Origin: Chloranthus sessilifolius
Lineage: Eukaryota > Streptophyta > Magnoliopsida > Chloranthales > Chloranthaceae
Direction: 5' to 3'
DNA length: 64,000 nucleotides
Assembly (NCBI GenBank): GCA_021018995.1
Contig: CM037593.1
Coordinates: forward strand, 37,399,810-37,463,809
The position numbers and the translations under genes were made by a program. A model generated the notes under the pieces. It did not search any database, was not told the DNA's origin, and worked only from the letters and a program-made list of their open reading frames with translations. Shown here one piece after another: positions 31,911 through 41,844 of this stretch (position 1 is the stretch's first letter; every line of letters starts with the position of its first letter).

Positions 31911-32309
31911 CATGAGTTGCTAACGTGATCATTAATTGCAAAGGTGATTGTTGGTAGTGAAGGTGGGGGATGATAATGAGGTTGCACCACCATGTGTAGC
32001 GTGTATGCATTTCACGGTGTTACAAAGGGAATTTTTTATAGGTGGTTTGTGCACAAAGGTGACCTTGATATCGACGGGATTACAGTGATAACAAATTTTG
32101 GGTTTACATTTTTTGACAAATATATAAATTTTGGGTTTTAATTTTTTGACAAATATTGATGCAAAGCATAAGTGCAGTAAGATTCGGAGTAGTTATTGAC
32201 GCCCAAAAAAGGACAGTGAAGGGCTGGAGAAGGGTTAGAATTTTTAGGACTAATGAAGCTGCAGAAAAAGAGAAAAAAACACTAAAATAAAGACTCAGTG
32301 GTACAGAAG
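31911..32309. other. Unassigned intron sequence
   Basis: No coding. An imperfect ~45-bp duplication (CAAATTTTGGGTTT...ATTTTTTGACAAATAT) lies at about 32091-32160. Confidence 0.4.
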
Positions 32310-32534
32310 TGGGCCAGATGGGCTCTTAGACTTGCCAATATTAAGAGGCCACATGGACCACTTAAGTGATCAAGTGATCTGTGATTCACGAGGTCACTAC
32401 CATTAGGACCCTCAGTATTCCTGGTCATTAAAGATTATCCATTTTTGTGGGAATCCGAGTCCTACAAAATAGAGTCTCTCAATGATTTGTTAGAAGTTTA
32501 AAACTCTATATTTATTGTTTTTAAGTAGGGTCCT
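32310..32534 (+). repeat. X-related LTR (element Y), 5' part
   Basis: Starts TGGGCCAGATGGGCTC and aligns loosely with the start of the X LTR at 9100 (TGGGCCCTAAGATTGCC, then 'gtgatca'). It continues after the inserted element at 37044 and ends near 37671 with GGGCTGCGGT..., matching the X LTR end. Confidence 0.5.
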
Positions 32535-33519
32535 TGATGAGAGAACTTACTAACTACAATGCTAGGGCTGAGATTAATATTAAAATTAATTCAAGCAATT
32601 CAAATAACAATTTCTCTGAACAAATTATCACGGAAAATTCTAGAGATTCAATTAGTTGATTTAATTACGGCCCAAAATAGCATTACTTTCGTGTATGTTC
32701 CCTATCGGATTTAGAAGACTAGGGTTCTTATGAACGGCTAGATCTCCGATAATTTTAGGGCATCGAACGAACTTACAAGCGGATTCTCTCGATACCGTAC
32801 GAAAATAAAAGGCTAACAATGATTTAATGAAACACGGGTAATTGATTTTGAATTTTTTATTAAACAAATAGGCTGGATCTGGGATTTAATTGAAAATAAA
32901 TAACTAGGGTTACGCTACTTACGCAAACTGTATATCTAAAGAAGATAGAGATGGAAGAAAAGTTGGCGTCGTACCAAACCGCACGCGGGAATCAAAGAAT
33001 CGCTCTCCGTTTTGAGATAATCACACCCTCACAAATATTTAAAACTCAAGTTTGCAAAAACAATTTTAATTAACTAAAAACTAATAATAAAGTTGTTTAC
33101 AAGCCATTAAAAAGGCTAACCAAAACCCTAATACGAAATTAGAATAATCTTAATGCAAATAAAACACAACTGATAACTTTTGACCCAAAATAATAGACTT
33201 CCGCCAAAAGTTCGTGTCATTTTTTGATCGATCGGCGCCTGGGGTCGATCGATCAACTGATAAAGTAATTAATTGTTAAACGCCACAAGTCTAAATCGAT
33301 CAATCGGAAGCTCCTGCTCGATCGATCAACTGAGGGATATAATGTCGCCTCAGAATATGTGCCTATTGTCCATTCTCGATCGATCGAGGCCTAGAGTCGA
33401 TCGATCGACTGAGCAATTTTCAATTCTCCGAATTTGAGCCGATTTTCTTTCTTTCGCCATTGTTGATCTTCCGCCTTTGATACGTCACTAGCGGCTGCTT
33501 GAATCTGATGTCCCGATCA
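32535..33519 (-). repeat. 3' LTR of the defective chromovirus
   Basis: 985 bp, minus-strand ends TGATCGGG...CATCA. U3 carries a series of CGATCGATCG palindromes (about 33226-33405), and U5 carries the TTGGCGTCGTACCAAACCGCACGC block at about 32963. Confidence 0.93.
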
Positions 33520-33531
33520 ACTCTCCCCGGG
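33520..33531 (-). other. Polypurine tract
   Basis: Minus-strand CCCGGGGAGAGT directly precedes the LTR start TGAT. Confidence 0.7.
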
Positions 33532-33599
33532 TTCATCCCTGATGAATACTGGTTGTGATAGAGGTCTAAGAAGTTCGGATCAATATGTTGGAACTCTTC

Positions 33600-34301
33600 C
33601 TTTGTAATCCATGTATTCTCTGAATCGGTTTTGTTCTTTCACTTGACCAAATACTTCTGAAGTCCCCCTTGGTTGGTGGACACAATCTGACTTTCCAGCA
33701 CATCTTCGATGATCTCACGGATATGTCGAGTAAGTGGAGGTAATGGTGTGGGTAGGGGTATAATTGGGGCATCGGATGTAGAAGGCTCAAAGGGTTTGAG
33801 TGGGACGGCTGACGGGCCATGGAACGAAACAAGATCTTCCACGTTGAAAGTCGTGTTAATCCCCAATTTCGGTGGCAGATTTAAGATGTAAGCATTTGAA
33901 CCAGCACACTTCAAGATTTTATAGGGTCCAACACCGCGAGCTTGTAACTTCTTTACAACCCCTTGCGGGAATCGCTCAGGTCTATTCTGAACCATCACAA
34001 AATCACTCCCTTGAAAATCTTTGAACCGTCTATGAGAATCTGCAGAAAACTTATATTTTTCATTGTTCGCATTAATTCTTTTCTTAATCTCAGCATGTAA
34101 CTCATGAATGCGGTGTGCAAATGTGGATGCAGACTCTGATGACTTTTGATGAATGGACATTGGAATGAGATCTTCAGATGTCCTAGTATTCGGCTTACCC
34201 TTCCACTGGATGAGGTATGCATGATGCTTCTCAGATTGCATTCTCCTTGCAGTCCAAGTATTGTTAATTTTTAGTTTACATTTCCACCTAAGAAGATACA
34301 C
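33600..34301 (-). pseudogene. Integrase C-terminus (GPY/F) and partial chromodomain
   Basis: A 220-codon open stretch. It resembles the chromovirus at 339-7057 from the TPLDLI.MS position of the integrase onward: HRIHELHAEIKKRINANNEKYKF, NRPERFPQGVVKKL, GVGPYKILK (GPY/F motif), NTTFNVEDLVSFHG, a proline-rich spacer, and the start of the chromodomain (QKYLVK). The first ~45 codons (WKCKLKINNTWTARRMQSEKH, AYLIQWKGKP) do not match integrase. They are an unexplained fusion that itself ends in a chromo-like YLIQWKGK. A frame break near 33640 cuts the chromodomain. Confidence 0.85.
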
Positions 34302-34310
34302 TTGATAGGC

Positions 34311-34910
34311 TTAGTGTGTCTTTACCTTGGTAACAAAACATGGATCTCCCAAAAATTTTCCATCTATCTTCTTCACATATAGTTCCGGCAAGTATTTGAA
34401 AATCAATGGTTGGATAAGATCAGGTGGATGGGCATCAAGGAATGAGTCTAAAAGTTTTATTGTTGAACCTAAAAAAGGTGTACGTGCATCTACGAACTCT
34501 ATATGCTCATATGTAGGTGACACTACTGACACTAATGACTCATGTGTAATCAACTCAACTGATACTAATAGCCCGTGTGCACTTGGCTCAATTAACTCGT
34601 TCGTACTCACCTCAACCAAAACCAAAGACTCTGGGGTACTCGATTCAAGGGACCCTAATGGTTCTTGTGTACCCAGTTCGATGGACTCACGCGTACTCGA
34701 CCCAACAGGCACCATCAAGTAGTGTGTAACCAATCCTACGATTATTAATGACTCATAGGCAAGTGACTCGATTGGCTCACGTGTGGGCGGCTCAACATCA
34801 CTACCCACAAGGGAAATAGAAGTCTCTTTAACACGAGCTAGACTTTCACCAACTTCTTCTATCTCCTCTTCACTCATCACGGTACTAGGGTCATACACAA
34901 TTTCTTTCAC
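34311..34910 (-). CDS. Repetitive ORF of unknown function inside defective chromovirus
   Basis: 199 codons, open, occupying the place of pol. The first two thirds are acidic and Ser/Thr/Glu-rich with irregular repeats of a (S)xTxESLxxVE-like unit (STRESIELGT, STPESLVLVEV, ITHESLVSVVS). The last third is different and non-repetitive (FLDAHPPDLIQPLIFKYLPEL, KKIDGKFLGDPCFVTKVKTH). I recognise no domain. The absence of internal stops in a 600-base repeat is notable in an element whose other genes are broken. It could be captured host sequence, a gag-side extension, or an expanded spacer. It lies between the zinc knuckle and the integrase tail on the same strand. Confidence 0.5.
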   Translation of the reverse strand: MKEIVYDPSTVMSEEEIEEVGESLARVKETSISLVGSDVEPPTREPIESLAYESLIIVGLVTHYLMVPVGSSTRESIELGTQEPLGSLESSTPESLVLVEVSTNELIEPSAHGLLVSVELITHESLVSVVSPTYEHIEFVDARTPFLGSTIKLLDSFLDAHPPDLIQPLIFKYLPELYVKKIDGKFLGDPCFVTKVKTH

Positions 34911-34949
34911 TTTCCTATTTCCGACTCCTTAGGACTCTCTTTTAGTCAA

Positions 34950-35246
34950 TAAATTCGGAGTGGGAAATATTGTGGAGCATTGGTATGCAAAGTGCCCAAG
35001 TCCTTAGCACTTATAGCACTTGTTATGACCACAAGGTTTAGGGCTCTCAACACTTGCTCCTCTCGATGGCTGAACCCCGATATTACATTTCTCATGGGCA
35101 ATTCCTTTCCCGTGATCAACTTGGGGCCTCGCAGGAGTATTCGTGGGTTTCAATGGTGGAGCCCAGAAATTATAGCTCTCTTTAGTGTAGGTGCTCCTTG
35201 ACTCAAGTTGGGTGTGTTTATAACATTTATCCCCCTTAGCTTCCAA
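34950..35246 (-). pseudogene. Gag zinc knuckle region
   Basis: Encodes a spacer (PPLKPTNTPARPQVDHGKG) and then CYKC, a stop, and GLGHFAYQC. This is a CCHC knuckle with a nonsense mutation inside it. It binds element RNA in intact relatives. Confidence 0.75.
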
Positions 35247-35294
35247 ACACCGTAGAAGGTGAAGGTGCGTGAGAGGAACATATTGGTCGATGAG

Positions 35295-35990
35295 TCATTC
35301 CTTCATGTCCTCCCATCGTATGATGGGATTATTGCGGCCTAACTTGCGTTGAAACTCCATACACTCCCAATATTTTTTTACATGGCGCACAAACCTCGTT
35401 TTGGCGAGCATAACCTTACACTCTTCCGACATGTCATACGAGTCAAAATACTCCTCTATGTTAGTCAACCATCCCACGAAGGTTTTCGAGTTCGTCATAC
35501 CCTCAAAACTTGGGACTTTGGCTTGAATAGACCTTAGGGATTTTCTATTAAGATCATATTCGGGCTCACAATGATGGGAGTATCCCCGAACTCTAATCTC
35601 ATCAAGACTGTTGGGACTTTGCCAAGAATTTGGAGTGTAGTGGTTCCTTGTTCGGTTAGTACCTTCTCATGTCAAGTAAGGAAGTCATGGTGGCGTATAA
35701 GTGACTCATACATGATGTGTGACATAAATACAACTCAGACACAACACTATAATTGAGGAATTTTAACAAACACCAGATGTGCAAGCAAATGACGACACAA
35801 ATGACAAAATCAAACGACATCGAAATAGCATTCACTTGTGAACCAAAATGAATAAGGACTTTTAATAAACACTAGACGTGCACACTAATGAACGCAAATG
35901 ATAATGGTAGACAAAAACTAGATGATGCAAGACAAATATGGAACGATGAAAGACAAATCTGAAATGATGCAAAATAAACAATAAAAGAAA
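35295..35990 (-). pseudogene. Ty3/gypsy gag (broken)
   Basis: The segment at 35498-35295 encodes TNSKTFVGWLTNIEEYFDSYDM, KTRFVRHVKKYWECMEF and IRWEDMKE. These are the same gag core motifs as in the chromovirus at 339-7057 (FLDWLSDMDQHFDWY ... RWDDMKE), so the two are related. The start and further parts are not in one frame. Confidence 0.8.
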
Positions 35991-36039
35991 TAAATCCTAC
36001 AACCTATATGGACACTGAAACTCTAAAACTAAACCTGAT

Positions 36040-36051
36040 GCTTTGATACCA
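36040..36051 (-). other. Primer-binding site (tRNA-iMet)
   Basis: Minus-strand TGGTATCAAAGC, three bases from the 5' LTR end at 36055. Confidence 0.85.
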
Positions 36052-36054
36052 ATT

Positions 36055-37043
36055 TGATGCGGGAACTTACTAAATGCAATGCTGGGGCCGAGATTAAAAT
36101 TAAAATTAATTCAAGCAATTCAAATAACAATTTCTCTAAACAAATTATCACGGAAAATTCTAGAGATTCAATTAGTTGATTTAATTATGACCCAAAATAG
36201 CGTTACTTTCGTGTACGTTCCCTATCGGATCTAGAAGACTAGGGTTCTTACGAACAGCTAGATCTCCGATAGTTTTAGGGTGTCGAACGAACTTGCAAGC
36301 GGGTTCTCTCGATACCGTACGAAAATAAAAGGCTAACAATGATTTAATGAAGCACGGGTAATTGATTTTGAATTTTTTATGAAACAAATAGGCTAGATTT
36401 GAGATTTAATTGAAAATAAATAACTATGATTACGCTACTTACGCAAACCCTAGATCTAAAGAAGATAGAGATGGAAGAAGAGTTGGCCTCGCACCAAACC
36501 GCATGCGAGAATCGAAAAATCGCTCTCCGTTTTGAGAGAATCACACCCTTACAAAAGTTTAGAACTTTCAAGTTTGCAAAAGCAATGTCAATTAACCAAA
36601 AAATAATAATAATGTTATTTACAAGCCTTTAAATAGGCTAACCAAAACCCTAATATGAAATTAGAATAATTCTAATGCAAATAAAACACAAATGGTAACT
36701 TTTGAGCCACAATAATAAACTTCCACCAAAATTTGCATCGTTGATCGATTGATCGGTGCCTGGGGTAGATCGATCAACTGACAAAGTAATTAATTGTCAG
36801 ACGCCATAGGTCTAAATCGATCGATCGGAAGCTCTTGCTCGATCAATCGACTGAGGGATATAATGTCGACTTAGAATCTATGCCCACTGTCCATTCTCGA
36901 TCGATCGAGGCCTAGAGTCAATCGATTGACTGAGCAATTTTCAATTCTCCGAATTTGAGCCCATTTTCTTTCTTTCGCCTTTGCTGATCTTCTTCCGCCT
37001 TCGACACGTCACTGGCGGTTGCTTAAATCTGATGTCCCCATCA
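36055..37043 (-). repeat. 5' LTR of the defective chromovirus
   Basis: 989 bp, same ends and blocks as the other LTR. The CGATCGATCG array is at about 36745-36930. The two LTRs differ at scattered positions, including inside the array. Confidence 0.93.
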
Positions 37044-37671
37044 GTCCTTAGAAGTAGGAGTTTAATATTAGAAGAAAAAGAAAACTTTCTTTATTTGTTT
37101 AGCATTAAGAGTCCAAGTCATAATAGGAATCTTACGTAGACTAGAATAGGAAGTTTTATTTTCTTTCTTTCACTATAAATGTAAACAATACTGCTACAAA
37201 ATTATTATGGTGATGATGGTGAAATACGTTTTTTTTCTTTTGTGAAGTTTCTTTTGAGATCAAGATTTGGTTGCGAGAATTCTAATTCTGGCCTATCGCT
37301 GAGGCTTTTGAGTCTCGTATCTAGACATATAGAGGGTTCTAATCCTCTAAAACTGTCGTGAAATCAAGTCTTTTGAGACTGATCTGGTGCAGATAGGCAG
37401 GGTTCTGATCAGGTTACTACTGCTACTTTCTTTTTTGTCATAAATTTGCTGTTGCTTTTATCTCTTAAACGTACGGTACAAGATTGTTAGTTGTGACAAA
37501 AAAGGTGGTTAAGAGCCTGGATTTAACACACAAAATCCTGCGTGTTATTATTATTATAAAATCATGTTATTATTATTATAAAATCAGGACGATCTAGATG
37601 GTGTTTTGACACACTACATTTTATCCACTAACCTGGTGTTATAATATTCACGGGCTGCGGTCTTTGTTACA
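37044..37671 (+). repeat. X-related LTR (element Y), 3' part
   Basis: Resumes after the target duplication and shares 'ctttatttgtttagcattaagagtccaagt'-type sequence and the 'gggctgcggt' end with the X LTR. TTATTATTATAAAATCA is duplicated at about 37546-37588. Confidence 0.5.
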
Positions 37672-39384
37672 TATGTTGAGACCTGAGAGTTAGTTACTTC
37701 TAAACTTCCAGTTTCACAAAATTTTGAGTATAGAGAATGGACGATGGTCACTGTGGTGGCAAACACTGTTTCAGAGAAGTGCAGTAGAATACGGTGAGGT
37801 TGGGGACTCTTTCAACCGAGGATTTTGTTGCACGATGGGTGGCTTCATGACGCAGGACAAACGCTAAAATCCTAATATGCGAATTTGAGATTAACTTTTA
37901 GAATGAATTGAATAGCGAAAATATTCAAAATCAAGCAACACATAAAATTAAATCAATGAAATAAATAAAACAATTAGATTAATCTGTTTTAGCGCCTGCA
38001 TGCGTGAAAATTTTTCCGATCTAGAAAAACCGCTCCGATGAAGGAACTTGGAATTCGTTCTAGTTTAGGGCATCAAACGATAACTGCAATATCGGATTTG
38101 ATTCCTCGGGGATTTTGAAAGAGATGAAACTTAAATAAATAGTTCAAAAAGGGAAGCTTAATGACATCATGGAATACGATTTTTTGGGATTTTTGTTCTT
38201 TTATCAGTGGAAAGAAAGAAAATTAATACCCGATAACTAGAGAAAAGACAAAATAAAAAGATAGATCCCAAGGCTTCGCACCAAGGATTTTCCAAAGCTT
38301 CACACCACGGCTGTACGCCGGCTTCGCACCAAGTCGCACGAGAAACGATTGCTCACTCCTCAAGGTTTGAAGGATTCACTACCTCGAATGAAAACTTTTC
38401 ACAAGCTCTCTCGGGTTTGCACAAAAGCAACTCTCTTTCATTCAATAATCAAAACTCCTTAATAAAGTGTTTACAATGCCTTTATATAGGCTAAGAAAAC
38501 CCTAAACGAATATTAACTAAAAGACAATTAAACCCCTAAAGTTTAAAATTCGAATTTAGAAGTTTTAAAAAAAAATAAAACAACTTGGCGCGATTTCGAT
38601 CGATCGAAATTGAAATTCGATCGATCGAAAGTGAAAATCGATCGATCGAAATTCATACATATGAAATTTCGCCGTCGACATTCGATCGATTGAAATTTTC
38701 GATCGATCGAAATTTAAATTCGATCGATCGAATTTGCCATATGTTCGATCCATTCTTCAGATTTTTTTCATCCTCACGCCTAGTTTTGGTTTTCGCTCCG
38801 CTTCCTCTAGGCTGAAAAATTTGTTGCGGCTCGAATCTACGGCTCTTGATCTTGGCATCCCGCGTCACTTCAGCGCTTCCACAGCGATTTTAGACTATGA
38901 ACGCGGAGTTTCAAAGAGAGAAATTAGTAAGGATTCAGTGATAAGTTTTTTGTAGGATTGCAATGATAACAAGGAGCAAGGATCAGTTCCAATAGTCACT
39001 AACCATTTTAAGGTTATTTTTGGCCATTTCAGCATTTTTGAGATAACTGGTGGTGATGAGTTCACAAGATAATGATGATAATGATGGGTTCATTCACAGA
39101 CCAAATAATGTCAAGCAGAATGGAACCATGGCTTGGAATGGATGATAGAAAAGTTACGAAGAGATATCCTATGATGCCATTAAAGTTATTAGAGTGACAT
39201 ATGAAAAATGACTCTTGTTTAACTGCTGGATTATGTCTCACTAAATGGAGGATTACAAGTATATCTAAGGATCCTTAGAAATATAGTGAAGCAGAGAAAC
39301 ATAGTCAATTGCGGGAGCAAAGGATGGATGCAAGTAAGATTCTGGAGAAATATAATGACAATGCTTAGCAACCAAGGTAGCACC
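37672..39384 (+). mobile_element. Element Y interior remnant (interrupted)
   Basis: Follows the Y LTR. Short plus-strand frames (TEDFVARWVAS before the solo LTR; STAILDYERGVSKREISKDSVI after it) read on from one side of the solo LTR to the other. This suggests a decayed gag-like coding region. No named domain was recognised. Confidence 0.4.
37848..38867 (-). mobile_element. Solo LTR, TSD CTTCA, with CGATCGATCG array
   Basis: 1,020 bp from TGACGCAGG to CCGCGTCA, flanked by perfect CTTCA (37843-37847, 38868-38872). The array TTCGATCGATCGAAA is repeated about six times at 38595-38730. A triplicated 'ggcttcgcaccaag'-type word lies at about 38271-38335. Orientation is inferred from similarity to the LTRs at 339-1312. 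Confidence 0.92.
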
Positions 39385-39385
39385 A

Positions 39386-39478
39386 AGGATCAAAATAGCG
39401 GTTTCATTTTCCGTTTCAGGCATGACGAAACCGAAAATTTGAACCGAAATTTGAATTATCAGCCGAAATTTTGAACCA
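39386..39478. mobile_element. Short MITE of the CCGAAATTT group
   Basis: Ends AAGGATCAAAAT / ATTTTGAACCATG. CCGAAATTT words inside. Flanks GGTAGCACC and GGTAGAACT share six of nine bases, a possible decayed 9-bp duplication. Confidence 0.55.
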
Positions 39479-40251
39479 TGGGTAGAACTGCCCACAAAAT
39501 TTGGATTGTCCCAAACAGTTAATGCTTCAGAATTTCAGGTACATCAATAATGCAGACCATCTATAGAATGTACAATACTAATAGAAACAAAACACGGAAC
39601 AATACTGAAATCGGAAAATCCAATAATGGTAAGTACACATATCTTACCAAATACAAGTCATCTTTCTAAATATATGAACAGGGACCACTACCCAATAGTG
39701 CCACCTTTCAAGCCCAAAAGTATTACGATCATGTTTGATCGTAACAAGATAATGAAGGATAAAACACTAATTACACAAAAATCAAAAATTAAAAGATTGA
39801 AAGTTAACAAATAAACAATTGATTAGAAGATGGAACAGGTCCCGATCCTTTCGAGTGGATCACACTCCTTGTGATCTTTTCCAGTAGATCAAACTCCTTG
39901 TTTCTTTCAACAATACTTCCTTGCTTCCCTAATTACATCCTTCATACTTTTAGCCTACAACACACTACCCATCCATTTAGTCCATTACAAAATAACGACC
40001 CAAGTAGTTACATAACCACTATCCTATCTATAAAGGATATGGTGTATAGCGCTTGTATACATATAAACGTGTACAGAGCTATCGTGTGAAGTACTCATGT
40101 CACGGATCAATTTGCAAATTTCTTCAAAATAATCCAAAGATTACAAACTCCGACATCAAATTAGTCATCATATAAAACAAAAAAATCAAAGATAAAATAA
40201 CAACAAAATAACTACGAAACACCAAGAGGCCCCGCTTAACAAAGGAAACTC
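39479..40251. other. Unassigned intron sequence
   Basis: AT-rich. No coding or clear repeat borders found. Confidence 0.4.
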
Positions 40252-40259
40252 AATACAAC

Positions 40260-40853
40260 TAGGGCTGCAGCCGAATCAAGCTCGCACTTGGGTCAGCTCT
40301 AGTTCTGCTCTACCTTATACGAGCCAAGCTTGAACTCGGCTCTAGGCCCTTCGAGCCTGAAAATTCTGAGCTCTGGCTCGGCTCGACCGAGCTTGAGCCG
40401 AACAGAGCTTCGAGCCAATTAAGTTTTATTATAAATTTTTTCATGCTATTTTTTAAAAAACCTAATCTTCCTTTTTTAATATATGAAAGCCTTAATAAAA
40501 TTTGACAAATGAAGGCCCTAATTTCTTTTATTCCTTTAATCTTTTTTAGAGAAAGAAAGGGATTAATAAATCAATCGAAACTTAGATGGACCGATGGGAC
40601 GAAGAGGGCATTTAAATTTAATCCTAAATATTGATTAATACCTTTATCTCGTATTAGGATCACCCGAGAATCAGAGATGTAGTGCTTGTAGCCTATAATA
40701 TAGAAATAATGGTGACTAGTTGTTTAGCCATGTAGCCATGTAGGTATAGTCAATGTCGTATAACGGTGTAGGTGCTAGTCGTAGGTGCTGATTAGTTGGT
40801 CGATTGTCATGTTGGTTGTTGTTGGTTGATTGTGGTTGCTCACTGAAACGAGT

Positions 40854-40893
<40 letters not shown>

Positions 40894-41598
40894 TTTAATG
40901 GTTGGAGAGAGAAAATTTTAGTGGAGAACGAGGAGATAGAGAGTGAAAGCTTCATAGAGGATCAGATTGTATCTTTAATTACTTATCTATCCACTATAAG
41001 TAACTATTAGATGAATCTAACAGTTACTTATACTAATAAAAAAGTAAAAAAATTTATAAAAATATATAATATATTAAATTATAAAAAAATATAATATGCT
41101 TATTTTTATTATTATTATTATTATTTAATTATTATATACACGTTTGAGGACATCACACTGGCTCTAAATTTTGATATGTAATATAAAATATAGGGCACTT
41201 TAGAAAACAATGCCTCAAAAACAAACTTTTAGCAAAAAAGACGGGACCTCAAAAACGTGCTTTCACGCTTTTCTGAAGTTCCAAAATCTATGAAAGCACG
41301 GTTTTTCTAAAACGTTCGAGGTTGGGTCTTTTTTTGCTAAAAAGTTTGTTTTTGAGGCATGTTTCTCTAATTATCCCTAAAATATATTATAATTTTAATA
41401 TATATAATATTAATCGAGCGAGACCAAAGCTTTACAAGGCTCAGCCCTAGCTCGGCTCTACTTCATGCGAACTATAGATTAAAAGCTCGGCTCTACTTCA
41501 TGCGAACTATAGATCTCGACCCGAGCATAAGAGAGTAAAAGCTCTCATTTTCTATCTGAGCCGAGTCGAGTTGCTGGCTCGGCTTTGTTGCAGCCCTG
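40260..41598. mobile_element. hAT-like non-autonomous element, TSD AATACAAC
   Basis: Ends TAGGGCTGCAGCCGA / CAGGGCTGCAACAAAGCCGA (complement). Perfect 8-bp duplication AATACAAC at 40252-40259 and 41599-41606. Both termini carry repeated GGCTCGGCTCGAGC-like subterminal words in inverted order. The middle holds (GA)n at 40853-40890 and a separate foldback (about 41191-41379). No transposase ORF. Confidence 0.9.
41191..41379. mobile_element. Foldback MITE nested in the hAT element
   Basis: Long inverted repeats: TAGGGCACTTTAGAAAACA, GCCTCAAAAACAAACTTTT, GCAAAAAAGAC and the complementary set ending TTATCCCTA. A second inner pair, GTGCTTTCA... / ...TGAAAGCAC, lies near the loop. It could fold into one hairpin of about 190 bases. 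Confidence 0.75.
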
Positions 41599-41606
41599 AA
41601 TACAAC

Positions 41607-41844
41607 CCTAAGTAACTCTCGGATGTCCAATGAATCAAACCCTAAATAGAAAAAATTGTCATATATTTCTAAAATAGAAGCGCTTCACAAGCAATCGGTA
41701 ACTTCAATGGATCAAACCCTAATTAGGACTTATTATTGGATAGCGAACAAAGCACGCACAATAAAAAATTGCAGACATAAACCCTAGAAAGAATCAACGG
41801 AGAATGGTGAGGTGTAGAAAAGTTAGGATGTTGAACGCGAATAC
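41607..41844 (-). other. Start of TRB intron 1
   Basis: Donor-proximal intron sequence without repeats recognised. Two identical 'ggatcaaaccct'-type words are the only structure noted. Confidence 0.6.

Larger units (their letters stand above)
32535..37043 (-). mobile_element. Defective chromovirus lacking RT-RNase H-integrase, TSD GTCCT
   Basis: 4.5 kb with two LTRs (32535-33519, 36055-37043), ends TGATG...CATCA, a tRNA-iMet PBS and a PPT, and a perfect 5-bp duplication GTCCT (32530-32534, 37044-37048). The interior keeps gag, a zinc knuckle and the integrase C-terminus plus the start of a chromodomain. Where protease, RT, RNase H and the integrase core should be there is only a repetitive ORF (34311-34910). 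It would have to be mobilised by a full-length relative. It inserted into the element Y LTR. Confidence 0.93.
18116..41844 (-). other. TRB intron 1 (23.7 kb), transposon-filled
   Basis: Bounded by donor AAG|GTATTCGC at 41844 and acceptor TTTAG at 18116. It contains most of the elements listed between these coordinates, many in nested order. Unassigned remnants at 18116-18830 (pyrimidine-rich, with TTATTATTA at 18371-18386), 19111-19775 and 20443-20700 show no coding. Confidence 0.88.

Noticed and set aside
33226..33405. CGATCGATCG sites as recombinase or methylation sites of bacterial origin
   Set aside because: They sit in U3 of a plant retrotransposon with plant-type PBS and TSD. No bacterial context.
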